A program made the translations under genes and the position numbers. Below the pieces are notes generated by a model, which saw nothing but the letters and a program-made list of their open reading frames with translations, was not told the origin of the DNA and made no database searches. From an uncultured Mycobacteriaceae bacterium (GTDB lineage Bacteria > Actinomycetota > Actinomycetes > Mycobacteriales > Mycobacteriaceae): DNA of 64,000 nucleotides. Positions 1 to 7,665 of this stretch are shown one piece after another. The stretch covers positions 20,930 through 84,929 of the forward strand of contig CADEGF010000028.1 in the NCBI GenBank assembly GCA_902826815.1. Direction: 5' to 3'. Every line of letters starts with the position of its first letter. Position 1 is the stretch's first letter.

Positions 1-1
1 G

Positions 2-2176
2 CAGATCCTCGATGGTGATCCCGGACATCAGGTTGCGCCACCCACGTCACACGTTTCGGTCACCGCTCGGCCGCGCATCGGGTTACCGCGGCGCGCCACG
101 AGCTTCGTCGCACGCGAGGACGACATCGCGAGCGTCGCTGCTGCGCTTGGTGACAGCCCACTCGTAACGTTGACCGGCGTCGGTGGCGTCGGAAAGACAC
201 GCCTGGCCCTCGAGGTCGCGAGCCGCATAGAGCGTCGCTTCGACGACGGCGTGTGCTTCTGCGAACTCGCGCCGCTCGACGACGGTTCGGCCGTCGGCCA
301 CGCAATCGCGGCGGCGCTGAGACTGCAGCAACAGCAGGGGCTCGGCATCGAGGCCTCCGTCATCGAGTTTCTGCGGATGCACAAGATGTTGTTGCTCGTG
401 GACAACTGCGAGCATGTCCTACCGGCAGCGGCGCGGCTGGTCGACCAGATCGTTCGGCATTGTCCGGATGTCGTGGTACTGGCCACGAGTCGGGAAGGAC
501 TCGGTGTGGAGGGCGAGCGGATCCTGCCGGTTCCTCCGTTGCCGGTCGAGGACGCAACGGCGTTGTTCGCGGAGCGAGCCAAGGCGGGCAGGCCCGATTT
601 CGACCTCGACAAAGAGCCGGTCGGAGCCGTTGCCGAGATCTGTCGACGTCTCGACGGCCTGCCGCTGGCGATCGAACTGGCCGCCGCGCGAATGCGGGCG
701 ATGGGCAGCCTCGATGTGGCGCGTCGGCTGGACGGGCTTCGGCTGCTCAGCGGCGGAACCCGCGACGCACCCGCACGACAACAGAGCCTCGCCGCGACAA
801 TCGACTGGTCGTATCGCCTGCTCACCGACGCCGAACAGGCGATGTTCATCCGCCTGTCGCTATTCGCAGGCGGCTTCGATCTCGAGGCCGCGCACAGGGT
901 GTGCGGCGCAGACGGGGAGACGGATGACGACACGCTGGAACGGTTGACCGGACTGCTCGACAAGTCGATGGTGAAGATGCGGACCGGCACCGTTCGATCG
1001 CGATACTTCTTGCTTGAGACGCTGCGGGCATACGGGCGTGATCGGTTGCGGGAGAACGGTATTGCTGATGAATTGATATCCCGGCATGCGGAGTACTACA
1101 CAGACCTTGCCGAGCGAGCCGCGATCGGCATGCACGGCCCGCAGGAGGGGGCCTGGGTCGACCGGATGCTGCCCGATTACGACAACCTGCGCGTCGCCTT
1201 CGAGCACGTCGTTGCCGATGGCGACATCGGCAACGCACTTCGACTGGTCACCTCGCTGTCCGAATACGTCCATCTGCGAATCGGTTACGAGTCGTCCGGC
1301 TGGGCGGAGCGGACGGTCGAATTGGCCGAGCCCGACCACCCGCTCTTCGCCGCCGCCGTCGGTTTCGCCGCCAGGGGAGCATGGAACAAGGGCCAGTTCG
1401 AGCGGGCGCGTTCGTTGGCGAGCATGGCGCGCGGGCATGTCCCGGGCCGCGGCAACGGCCGCATTGCATATCCCGGCGATGTGCTTGCAGACCTCGCTCT
1501 ATACCAGGGTGACGCGGAGGCGGCGCTGACACACTACGAGGGGGAAAGGACGCGCGCCCGCGCCGACGACGACCCGATCCGATTGGTCTGGACGCTGTTC
1601 TATGTGGCGATATGCCACGCCGCACTGCGGGCCCCTGAAGACGGCATGGCCGCCGCGGAGGAGGCCGTCGCGATATCCGATACGACGGCCAATCCCACCG
1701 CCCGGTCGATGGCGCGCTACGCGCTCGGCCTGGTGCTGAAAAAGTCAGCGCCCGACCGAGCGCTGGCCTTGTTCGACGAGGCGGCTGACCTTGCCGCGTC
1801 CGTGCAGAATTTCTGGTGGCATGGCATCGCGCTCATGGAGGCCGCGGCCACCCGTGCCGTGCACGGCGAAATCGCAACGGCGGCCTACGCTCTCATCGAT
1901 GTCGTCGACCATTGGGATCGGGTGGGAGACTGGAGCCAGCAGTGGCTCAACCTCCGTTATGTGACGCGGTTCCTCGCGCGGGTCGGCGCCGACGATGAGG
2001 CGCGCGCACTGCATCACGCGCTCGCCGCCGAAGGCAAGGGTTCTCCGCTCACCGACGACCAAATCGCCCGTCTCGGCGCCCACGACGGCAAGAGCCCGAC
2101 CGGGCCGGAAGCGATCGCCCTGGCTCGCTCGGCGCTGACAACCCACGCATGTCGCGACCTAGGAAATGCACCCTGA
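2..2176 (+). CDS. AfsR/SARP-like ATPase transcriptional regulator (5' end outside window)
   Basis: The reading frame is open from base 2, so the start lies upstream of the window; about 724 residues are visible. Seen: an NB-ARC/STAND-type ATPase with P-loop GVGGVGKT (about residue 60), Walker B-like LLLVDNCEHV, and GLPLAIELAA, followed by a long helical, TPR-like C-terminal half. The first visible residues (ILDGDP, then LPRRATSFVARE) resemble the junction after a bacterial transcriptional activation domain in AfsR/SARP regulators, so the missing part probably holds a winged-helix DNA-binding domain plus BTAD. A LuxR- or cyclase-type N-terminus is the alternative. Proteins of this kind are ATP-driven signalling or transcription switches; the ligand is unknown. 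No partner gene is visible on the left. The gene ends 84 nt before a methyltransferase. Confidence 0.75.
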   Translation, partial: QILDGDPGHQVAPPTSHVSVTARPRIGLPRRATSFVAREDDIASVAAALGDSPLVTLTGVGGVGKTRLALEVASRIERRFDDGVCFCELAPLDDGSAVGHAIAAALRLQQQQGLGIEASVIEFLRMHKMLLLVDNCEHVLPAAARLVDQIVRHCPDVVVLATSREGLGVEGERILPVPPLPVEDATALFAERAKAGRPDFDLDKEPVGAVAEICRRLDGLPLAIELAAARMRAMGSLDVARRLDGLRLLSGGTRDAPARQQSLAATIDWSYRLLTDAEQAMFIRLSLFAGGFDLEAAHRVCGADGETDDDTLERLTGLLDKSMVKMRTGTVRSRYFLLETLRAYGRDRLRENGIADELISRHAEYYTDLAERAAIGMHGPQEGAWVDRMLPDYDNLRVAFEHVVADGDIGNALRLVTSLSEYVHLRIGYESSGWAERTVELAEPDHPLFAAAVGFAARGAWNKGQFERARSLASMARGHVPGRGNGRIAYPGDVLADLALYQGDAEAALTHYEGERTRARADDDPIRLVWTLFYVAICHAALRAPEDGMAAAEEAVAISDTTANPTARSMARYALGLVLKKSAPDRALALFDEAADLAASVQNFWWHGIALMEAAATRAVHGEIATAAYALIDVVDHWDRVGDWSQQWLNLRYVTRFLARVGADDEARALHHALAAEGKGSPLTDDQIARLGAHDGKSPTGPEAIALARSALTTHACRDLGNAP

Positions 2177-2260
2177 ACAGCGTATTTCATATTCGGCTAA
2201 CGGTTGCTCAACGCGGCAGGCGCAAAGTTTCAGCATCATCGAGTTGAAGGAGGAATGGAA

Positions 2261-3100
2261 ATGACCACCAGGATTGACGCCGACCGCGAACTCAAGGCCA
2301 AGCACCGCGCGCTGTGGGCATCCGGCGACTATCCGGCCGTCGCGGCCGAGCTGATTCCCGCATTCGGCCCCGAGCTCGTCCGCGCGTGCGGCATGAAGGT
2401 AGGCGACCGCGTCCTCGACATCGCCGCCGGATCGGGTAATGCCGCGATCCCCGCCGCGGAGACCGGCGCGATGGTCACGGCCAGTGACCTCACACCGGAG
2501 CTCTTCGACGCGGGACGGCGCATCGCCGCCGCGCGCGGTGTCGAGCTGGAATGGGTGGAGGCCGATGCCGAGGCGCTGCCGTTCGCCGACGACAGCTATG
2601 ACGTCGTGTTGTCTTCTGTCGGTGTGATGTTCGCACCGCACCACCAAGCGGCCGCCGACGAGCTGATCCGAGTCTGCCGGCCCGGCGGAACCATCGGATT
2701 GATCAACTGGACGCCGCAGGGCTTCATCGGCAACCTGTTCAAGACGATGAAGCCGTACGCGCCGCCGCCACCTCCCGGTGCCAGCCCGGCGCCGTTGTGG
2801 GGCGACGAGGACCACGTCCGCGAGTTGTTCGGCGACCGGGTGAGCGGCCTCGAGCTGCGACGCCAGGAGATCGTGATCGACTACAGCCCGACGCCCGAGG
2901 AGTTCCGGGAGTACTGGAAGCGAAACTACGGCCCGACGATAGCGGCGTACAAATTCAACGTCGATGACGCCGAACGGGTTGCGGCCCTTGACCGCGACTT
3001 CCTGGCGTTGCTCACGGAGTGGAATCGCTCAACCGGGCCGGGTAAGACGGCCTACCACGCCGAATATCTGCTCGTCACCGGAAAAAAGCGCGAGCGGTAG
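2261..3100 (+). CDS. class I SAM-dependent methyltransferase
   Basis: A protein of 279 residues with the Rossmann methyltransferase motif I (VLDIAAGSGNAAIP, about residue 50), an acidic residue at the end of strand 2, and the post-I motif DSYDVVLSSVGVMF, typical of the UbiE/MenG-like superfamily. The substrate cannot be read from sequence. The ATG at 2261 is chosen because GAAGGAGG (2246-2253) lies 7 nt upstream; an ATG at 2255 is too close to that site. A strong inverted repeat 18 nt after the stop (3118-3146) could end the transcript. It may be controlled by the preceding regulator, but that rests only on adjacency. Confidence 0.85.
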   Translation: MTTRIDADRELKAKHRALWASGDYPAVAAELIPAFGPELVRACGMKVGDRVLDIAAGSGNAAIPAAETGAMVTASDLTPELFDAGRRIAAARGVELEWVEADAEALPFADDSYDVVLSSVGVMFAPHHQAAADELIRVCRPGGTIGLINWTPQGFIGNLFKTMKPYAPPPPPGASPAPLWGDEDHVRELFGDRVSGLELRRQEIVIDYSPTPEEFREYWKRNYGPTIAAYKFNVDDAERVAALDRDFLALLTEWNRSTGPGKTAYHAEYLLVTGKKRER

Positions 3101-3117
3101 GGCATCCGACCGCGGTG

Positions 3118-3146
3118 ATCCAGCCGCCGGCCGGCGGCGGCTGGAT
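3118..3146 (+). terminator. strong GC-rich hairpin after methyltransferase gene
   Basis: Arms ATCCAGCCGCCG and CGGCGGCTGGAT pair perfectly over 12 bp around a 5-nt loop. No U-tract follows, as is common for mycobacterial intrinsic terminators. It lies between the methyltransferase stop (3100) and the probable ArsR start (3160/3172), so it could be a terminator or an operator for the ArsR gene. Its position makes an upstream GTG start at 3115 for the ArsR gene unlikely. Confidence 0.5.
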
Positions 3147-3159
3147 TACATTGTCAACA

Positions 3160-3489
3160 GTGGAGAAGCCCGTGAAAGAGCTGCTGGTCGAGCGTGCGTC
3201 GTCGGCATTGGCCGATGTCGACACCGTCGGCTGGACCGTGCGCTTCGATCTGCTGTCGGATCCCAACCGGCTGGAGATCCTGCTGTGCCTACACCGGGCA
3301 CCAGGGATCTGCGTCGGGGATCTGGCCGCGGCGCTCGGACGCTCTGAAAACGCGGTATCCCAAGCGCTTCGGGTGCTTCGGCAGCAGGGCTGGGTAACGT
3401 CCACCCGCGCGGGCCGGGAGGTCAGCTATCGACTCGAGGACGAGATCGTCCACGAGCTGCTGCACCGCATCGGCGCTCAGCACGGCTGA
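3160..3489 (+). CDS. ArsR/SmtB-family winged-helix regulator
   Basis: About 109 residues with a single ArsR-type winged helix: DLLSDPNRLEILLCL (helix 1-2), VGDLAAALGRSENAVSQALRVLRQQGWV (helix-turn-helix with recognition helix), and the wing TSTRAGREVSYRLED. The family senses metals, thiols or other small molecules. A single Cys (CVGDLAAAL) and His residues near the C-terminus (VHELLHRIGAQHG) could bind a metal, but the site is not obvious. GTG 3160 and GTG 3172 are both possible starts; GGAGAAG just before 3172 favours either weakly, and the far-upstream GTG 3115 would read through a hairpin. It is a neighbour of the KmtR cobalt/nickel locus; a metal role is inferred from this only. Confidence 0.8.
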   Translation: MEKPVKELLVERASSALADVDTVGWTVRFDLLSDPNRLEILLCLHRAPGICVGDLAAALGRSENAVSQALRVLRQQGWVTSTRAGREVSYRLEDEIVHELLHRIGAQHG

Positions 3490-3500
3490 CCGCCTGCCAC

Positions 3501-3704
3501 GTGGCGCTCTACCTGCTGCCGCGGCGTCATCCGGTGCTTGTGGCACGCCAACTCGCCAGCATCGGCGAGATTGCCGCTGGCCGACTGACTTTCGGGCTTC
3601 TCGCACGCCATGAATGTCTGGTGCGGGTTCGGAACCAGGCGCACGACCACAAGGCCGCGGTCAGCGCTGTTGCCAAGGTCCGGGCACTACTGACGGCAGG
3701 CTGA
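3501..3704 (+). pseudogene. remnant of a luciferase-like (LLM) flavin monooxygenase
   Basis: A 67-codon open stretch starts with YLLPRRHPVLVARQLASI followed by GEIAAGRLTFG. This closely matches the conserved segment of luciferase-like F420/FMN monooxygenases (typically YLLP-RHP-VARQLA-L-GGRL-FG), but the family is normally 280-350 residues. The upstream codons (TACH before VALY) still look like the family although the frame overlaps the ArsR stop. After TFG the sequence (HECLVRVRNQ and onward) no longer resembles it. I read it as a deletion remnant, not a functional gene. It separates the ArsR gene from kmtR. Confidence 0.55.
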
Positions 3705-3710
3705 CTGCGC

Positions 3711-3735
3711 TATTATCTGCGTATGAATGCGGATA
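3711..3735 (+). promoter_or_regulatory. kmtR leaderless promoter and candidate self-operator
   Basis: A -10 hexamer TATTAT (3711-3716) lies 6 nt before the kmtR ATG (3723), so transcription would begin at the start codon. An imperfect inverted repeat (arms TATCTGCGT and ATGCGGATA, two mismatches, 4-nt centre, 3714-3735) overlaps both the -10 and the first codons. Binding there would block RNA polymerase, which is how ArsR-family repressors usually control themselves. Confidence 0.45.
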
Positions 3736-4103
3736 GTGGCGAACGCGCGCGGCTGCCTGATGACCAGGTGACGCTTGTCGTCGAGATCTTCCGCATGCTG
3801 GCCGATGCCACTCGTGTGCACGTGCTGTGGCTGCTGGCCGATCGCGAGCTGTCCGTCAACGAGCTCGCCGAAGAGATCGGAAAACCCGCGCCGTCGGTGT
3901 CGCAGCACCTGGCGAAGCTGCGGATGGCGCGTCTGGTCCGCACCCGCAGGGCGGGCACGACGATCTACTACAGCCTGGAGAACGACCACGTCCGACGGCT
4001 GGTCGTCGATGCCGTCTTCAACGCCGAGCACGCGGGCCCAGGGGTGCCGCGTCATCACCGTGACTCCCGCGACCTGCACATCGTGGAGCAGGACAGTTCG
4101 TGA
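3723..4103 (+). CDS. kmtR: KmtR-type nickel/cobalt-sensing ArsR repressor
   Basis: A 126-residue ArsR/SmtB regulator nearly colinear with M. tuberculosis KmtR as I recall it: LPDDQVTLVVEIFRMLADATR, SVNELAEEIGKPAPSVSQHLAKLRMARLV (helix-turn-helix), RTRRAGTTIYYSLEN (wing), and a C-terminal tail AEHAGPGVPRHH carrying the His residues used for metal binding. KmtR releases DNA on binding Ni(II) or Co(II) and in M. tuberculosis represses a cation-efflux gene and itself. Here it precedes a His-rich peptide gene by 21 nt and a CbiM-type importer by about 330 nt, so it probably controls cobalt/nickel handling locally. The gene appears leaderless. Orthology is from memory of the sequence, not a search. 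Confidence 0.85.
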   Translation: MNADSGERARLPDDQVTLVVEIFRMLADATRVHVLWLLADRELSVNELAEEIGKPAPSVSQHLAKLRMARLVRTRRAGTTIYYSLENDHVRRLVVDAVFNAEHAGPGVPRHHRDSRDLHIVEQDSS

Positions 4104-4124
4104 ATCAACGAGAGAGGGATCGAT

Positions 4125-4328
4125 ATGACCGAACAGCACAGCCACGACGAGGCTCATGTGCACGAACACAGCCATGGTGGCGACACCCACTCCCACGCGC
4201 ATAGCGCCCATGACCACGAGCACGTCCAGCACGAGCACTCGCACTCGCACGACGGCGGGGCCGAGCACACGCATGAGCACGTGCACCAGTCAGGGCTCGA
4301 GACGGAGCACGCGCACGCCCATTCGTAG
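4125..4328 (+). CDS. histidine-rich metal-binding peptide
   Basis: A 67-residue protein with 23 His (34%), mostly in HxH and HEH units separated by Ser, Asp, Glu and Ala; no Cys, no signal peptide, no membrane segment. The composition resembles Hpn-like or metallochaperone tails that bind Ni(II), Co(II) or Zn(II). AGAGAGGGA (4110-4118) gives a good ribosome site for the ATG. It follows kmtR by 21 nt on the same strand and stops 16 nt before the palindrome that precedes cbiM, so it is probably cotranscribed with kmtR and serves as a cytoplasmic store or buffer for the metal imported by the next genes. Function is inferred from composition and context. Confidence 0.75.
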   Translation: MTEQHSHDEAHVHEHSHGGDTHSHAHSAHDHEHVQHEHSHSHDGGAEHTHEHVHQSGLETEHAHAHS

Positions 4329-4343
4329 GGTTAACAACCTCTC

Positions 4344-4365
4344 CATCTGAACAGCTAGACAGATG
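4344..4365 (+). promoter_or_regulatory. 22-bp palindromic operator upstream of cbiM, shared with sodA
   Basis: CATCTG and CAGATG are perfect 6-bp arms around AACAGCTAGA. Reading in the direction of the downstream gene, 20 of 22 bases agree with the site upstream of sodA (7666-7687, minus strand). It ends 70 nt before the likely cbiM ATG. Two nearly identical palindromes in a 64-kb window, both in front of metal-related genes and in the same orientation, suggest a common regulator. Confidence 0.65.
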
Positions 4366-4435
4366 AGAAGGTCGCGGCATAACCTGAGCTGTGCCCGGCA
4401 CCGAGTTCTCCGCCTCCACTGTCAGCTTCTCCGCG

Positions 4436-5122
4436 ATGCACATGAGCGACGGCATCGTCAACGCCCCGACTTCTCTGGGCTTCGGCGTGCTCGCCATCGT
4501 CGCCCTGGCGGTCTGCGCGTGGCGCGCCCGCTCTGAGCTCGACGAGAGAACCGTCCCGTTGGCAGGCCTTGTCGCCGCATTCATCTTCGCGGTCCAGATG
4601 GTCAACTTTCCGATCCTGCCCGGCGTCAGCGGACACCTGCTGGGTGGCGCGTTGGCCGCGATCCTGGTCGGCCCGTTCACCGGCGCCCTGTGCGTGGCGA
4701 TCGTGCTTGTCGTGCAGTCCCTGCTGTTCGCCGACGGCGGTGTGACGGCACTGGGCACGAACATCACGAACATGGCCCTCATCGGCGTCGCCGCGGGCTA
4801 CTCGACAGCGGTGCTTCTCTATGCGGTCGCCCGACGTCGCCGCGGCGACGTGCCGGTAGCCGGACTCGGCGTCATCGCATTCATCGCGGCGGTGGTGGGA
4901 ACAGTCTGCGCATCAATGGGATTCGTCATCGAGTACGCGCTCGGCGGGGCGGCGACGACGTCGCTGGGCACAGTGGCGAGCTATATGCTCGGCACACACG
5001 TTCTGATCGGAATCGGTGAGGGTGTGATCACTGCGCTCACTGTCATGGCCGTGGCCAGGGCCCGGCCAGATCTCGTCTATCTGTTACGGAGTTCACGCGT
5101 CGACGCGGAGGTGTCGGTATGA
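4436..5122 (+). CDS. cbiM: CbiM-type ECF cobalt/nickel transporter substrate-binding membrane subunit
   Basis: 228 residues with about seven hydrophobic segments and the CbiM signature MHMSDGIVNAP at the start and FPILPGVSGHLLGGALAAIL inside. In CbiM/NikM the free N-terminus and His at position 2 coordinate the metal, which argues for the ATG at 4436 although the frame is open back to a GTG at 4391 and no clear Shine-Dalgarno is seen. CbiM binds Co(II) or Ni(II) in the membrane and works with CbiN-like, CbiQ and CbiO subunits, all encoded directly downstream; its stop overlaps the next ATG (ATGA at 5119). A palindrome at 4344-4365 probably regulates the operon. Whether the ion is cobalt or nickel cannot be decided; cobalamin genes 7 kb away favour cobalt, KmtR allows both. 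Confidence 0.88.
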   Translation: MHMSDGIVNAPTSLGFGVLAIVALAVCAWRARSELDERTVPLAGLVAAFIFAVQMVNFPILPGVSGHLLGGALAAILVGPFTGALCVAIVLVVQSLLFADGGVTALGTNITNMALIGVAAGYSTAVLLYAVARRRRGDVPVAGLGVIAFIAAVVGTVCASMGFVIEYALGGAATTSLGTVASYMLGTHVLIGIGEGVITALTVMAVARARPDLVYLLRSSRVDAEVSV

Positions 5123-5484
5123 CTGCCACTTCGTCGCAGCATCGCTGGCTGTTCTGGATCGGCTTCGCAGTCGTCACCTTGATCGTCGCGGGCGGCGTCT
5201 CCTACCTCGCGAGCCCCAGTCCGGACGGACTCGACTCGGTGACCCTGAAGGGTTGTCAAGTCGTCGATGTCAACGGAACGGAAGAACTACAGGGCAGCTG
5301 CATCGCGCAGCACGCCGACAACCACGCGATGTCCGGCTCGCCGCTCGCTGACTACGCGATCGGCGGCAAGGACGGCACGGGTGGATTGGCAGGCATCGTC
5401 GGCGTTTTGGCGACCGTCGCGCTCGCAGGCGGTGCGTTCTGGCTGATCTCGCGGTCGAAGTCCAAATCGACCGTTGGTGACTGA
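5119..5484 (+). CDS. PDGLE-domain CbiN-like subunit of cobalt/nickel importer
   Basis: 121 residues with two transmembrane helices (about residues 13-32 and 92-112) flanking an extracytoplasmic loop. The loop starts with PSPDGLDSV, the PDGLE-type motif found in CbiN/NikN-like small subunits fused to or placed beside CbiM. Two Cys and one HADNH cluster lie in the loop. The ATG overlaps the cbiM stop (ATGA), and cbiQ follows after 2 nt, so translation is coupled. The family stabilises the CbiM substrate site during ion loading. Confidence 0.82.
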   Translation: MTATSSQHRWLFWIGFAVVTLIVAGGVSYLASPSPDGLDSVTLKGCQVVDVNGTEELQGSCIAQHADNHAMSGSPLADYAIGGKDGTGGLAGIVGVLATVALAGGAFWLISRSKSKSTVGD

Positions 5485-5486
5485 CC

Positions 5487-6260
5487 GTGGGTGCCGGTCA
5501 CGCGCATCCGCTGTACCGTGACGGCGACTCACCGCTGCATCGCGCGCCCGCCGAGGTCAAGATCGTCTGCCTGGTCGTCTTCGTTCTCGCGGTCGTCGCG
5601 ACGCCCCGTGATTTGTTCTGGCCCTTCGCGGTGTACGCCGCGATCATCCTGCTCGTCTGGCGAATCGCGCAGATTCCGCTGCGCTGGATTCTGCCGCGGA
5701 TGCTGATCGAGGCTCCGTTTCTGATACTCGCTGTGCTGCTGCCGTTCTCGGAGGGGGGCGAGCGCGTACAGTTCGCCGGCATGCACCTTTCGGTAGCGGG
5801 GCTTTATGCGGCGTGGGGGATCGTCATCAAGGGCACGCTCGGTGTGGCGGCTTCGCTGACGGTGGCCGCCACCACGTCGGCCAGGGAGCTCCCACTTGGG
5901 CTGAGCAGATTGGGTGTTCCTGCCGTGATCACGTCCATGCTGGTGCTGATGATCCGCTACATCGATGTGCTCACCGCGGAAGCGAGTCGCATGCGGATGG
6001 CCAGGATATCGCGCGGAGACTCACCGCGTGCAATCCATCAGGCCGGAGCGATCGCGAAAAGTGTTGGTGCGCTGTTCCTTCGGTCCTACGAGCGAGGCGA
6101 ACGGGTGTACGTGGCGATGCTGTCCCGTGGCTTCGACGGCAGCGTGCCGGACCTCGCGATGGGCACAGATGGTCGCGCCGGAGCGCGGCAGTGGTCGGTG
6201 GCGATGCTGCCTGCGATCGCGGCGGTGACGGTCGCCGCGTCGGCCTGGATGATGCGATGA
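5487..6260 (+). CDS. cbiQ: CbiQ-type ECF transporter transmembrane coupling protein
   Basis: 257 residues starting at GTG 5487, with hydrophobic segments at about 25-60, 65-85, 100-130 and a terminal helix. It has the EcfT coupling-helix signature with Ala-Arg-Gly-type residues, here MRMARISRGDSPRA and ERVYVAMLSRGFDG. It transmits ATP hydrolysis in CbiO to the CbiM subunit. GTG follows the PDGLE gene stop by 2 nt, and its own stop overlaps the cbiO ATG (ATGA at 6257). Length and motif order are normal for the family. Confidence 0.87.
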   Translation: MGAGHAHPLYRDGDSPLHRAPAEVKIVCLVVFVLAVVATPRDLFWPFAVYAAIILLVWRIAQIPLRWILPRMLIEAPFLILAVLLPFSEGGERVQFAGMHLSVAGLYAAWGIVIKGTLGVAASLTVAATTSARELPLGLSRLGVPAVITSMLVLMIRYIDVLTAEASRMRMARISRGDSPRAIHQAGAIAKSVGALFLRSYERGERVYVAMLSRGFDGSVPDLAMGTDGRAGARQWSVAMLPAIAAVTVAASAWMMR

Positions 6261-6997
6261 AAACGCCGAACGCAATCGACATCGAGGGTCTGCGACATGT
6301 CTATCCCGACGGACATGTCGCTCTCGCAGGCCTTGACCTGACGATCTCAGCGGGGGAGCGGGTGGCGGTGCTCGGCCCAAACGGTGCAGGCAAGACCACC
6401 CTGATGCTGCATCTCAACGGCGTGTTGTCGGCCACCTCGGGATCGGTCAAGATCAGCGGAATATCGGTGAACCGCAAGACTCTTCGCGATATCAGGCCGC
6501 GCGTCGGCCTGGTTTTCCAGGATCCCGACGATCAGTTGTTCATGCCCACCGTGGCGCAGGACATCGCATTCGGCCCCGCGAACTTCGGCCTGAGGGGTGA
6601 CGCGCTGGCCGAACGCGTGCGCAGGGCACTGGAAACCGTGTCGTTGACCGATCAGGCAGACCGCAGCCCCGCGCACCTCTCGGCCGGCCAGCGGCGCAGG
6701 GCAGCGCTCGCCACGGTGCTCGCGTGTGAGCCCGAGGTCCTTGTGCTCGACGAGCCGTCTGCCAACCTCGATCCGTTGGCCCGGCGCGAGCTCGCCGAGA
6801 CCTTGAGGGGCCTGGATGCCACCATGCTGATCGTCACCCACGACCTGCCGTACGCGGCGCAACTGTGTGACCGAGCGGTTGTGATGGCCGAAGGCGTCGT
6901 CGTCGCCGACGGCCCGATCAACGAGATCCTCAACGACGCACCGCTGCTCGAGGCCAACCGACTTGAACTGCCTTGGGGTTTCGTCGCACCACGCTAG
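6257..6997 (+). CDS. cbiO: CbiO-type ATPase of cobalt/nickel ECF transporter
   Basis: 246 residues with Walker [10 protein letters not shown] (about residue 38), Q-loop [13 protein letters not shown] (the DPDDQ form is typical of CbiO/EcfA), signature [12 protein letters not shown] (Ala replaces the usual Gly), Walker [14 protein letters not shown] and switch His IVTHD. It powers the CbiM/Q complex. The frame extends far upstream to 5813, but that part is out-of-frame cbiQ; the ATG at 6257 overlaps the cbiQ stop. It ends one codon-length short of the convergent sodA stop (6994), with a 4-bp overlap of the two genes. Confidence 0.9.
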   Translation: MKTPNAIDIEGLRHVYPDGHVALAGLDLTISAGERVAVLGPNGAGKTTLMLHLNGVLSATSGSVKISGISVNRKTLRDIRPRVGLVFQDPDDQLFMPTVAQDIAFGPANFGLRGDALAERVRRALETVSLTDQADRSPAHLSAGQRRRAALATVLACEPEVLVLDEPSANLDPLARRELAETLRGLDATMLIVTHDLPYAAQLCDRAVVMAEGVVVADGPINEILNDAPLLEANRLELPWGFVAPR

Positions 6998-7614
6998 AAG
7001 ATCAGGCCCTGTGCCTTGCCGGTCGCAGCGTTGAACCGATCCTGCACGTCGACCCAGTTCACAACGTTCCAGAAGGCCTTGACGTAGTCGGCCTTCACAT
7101 TCTTGTACTGCAAGTAGTAGGCGTGTTCCCACATGTCGACCTGGAGCAGCGGGATGATGCCGAGGGGCACGTTGGCCTGCTGGTCGTACAGCTGGAACGT
7201 GAGCAGACGCTGACCCATCGTGTCGTAGCCGAGTACGGCCCAGCCCGACCCCTGCAGTCCGTTCGCGGCGGCGGTGAACTGCGCCCGGAACTTGTCGAAC
7301 GATCCGAACTGGTCGTCGATTGCGGCGGCCAGTTCTCCGGTCGGCTTGTCACCGCCGTTGGGGGACAGGTTCTTCCACCAGATCGAGTGGTTGACGTGAC
7401 CGCCGAGGTGGAATGCCAGGTTCTTCTCGTTGAGGAAGATCGCGCCGTGGTCGCCGTTGGCGCGTGCCTCTTCCAGCTTGGCGATCGCGTCGTTGAGACC
7501 CTTCACGTACGTGGCGTGGTGCTTGCCGTGGTGGATCTCGTTGATCTGGCCGGATATGTGCGGTTCCAGCGCGCCGTAATCGTAGTCCAGGTCAGGCAGG
7601 GTGTACTCGGCCAT
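6994..7614 (-). CDS. sodA: manganese/iron superoxide dismutase
   Basis: 206 residues of the Fe/Mn SOD family: N-terminal [19 protein letters not shown] with metal-ligand His, HGKHHATYV (His ligand region), and [15 protein letters not shown] (Asp and His ligands). It converts superoxide to peroxide and oxygen. The residue equivalent to His145 of the M. tuberculosis iron enzyme appears to be Gln here ([11 protein letters not shown]), which in related mycobacteria accompanies manganese use; that is a memory-based inference. No signal peptide. The ATG at 7614 has AGAGAGGAAC 5-6 nt upstream; longer versions of the frame lack a start with a ribosome site. A palindrome 52 nt upstream (7666-7687) matches the one before cbiM. 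The gene converges with cbiO. Confidence 0.93.
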   Translation of the reverse strand: MAEYTLPDLDYDYGALEPHISGQINEIHHGKHHATYVKGLNDAIAKLEEARANGDHGAIFLNEKNLAFHLGGHVNHSIWWKNLSPNGGDKPTGELAAAIDDQFGSFDKFRAQFTAAANGLQGSGWAVLGYDTMGQRLLTFQLYDQQANVPLGIIPLLQVDMWEHAYYLQYKNVKADYVKAFWNVVNWVDVQDRFNAATGKAQGLIF

Positions 7615-7665
7615 GAAGTTCCTCTCTGATCTTCCATTCGCGGTCTCTCTTCTGCAGCCTACAGA

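Noticed and set aside
4329-4435. Cobalamin riboswitch before cbiM
   Set aside because: Only about 107 nt between the His-rich gene and the likely cbiM start, with no B12-box-like conserved core; a protein operator is visible instead.
5813-6256. Upstream extension of the cbiO frame
   Set aside because: It is cbiQ read out of frame; the ATG at 6257 overlaps the cbiQ stop and gives a normal CbiO.
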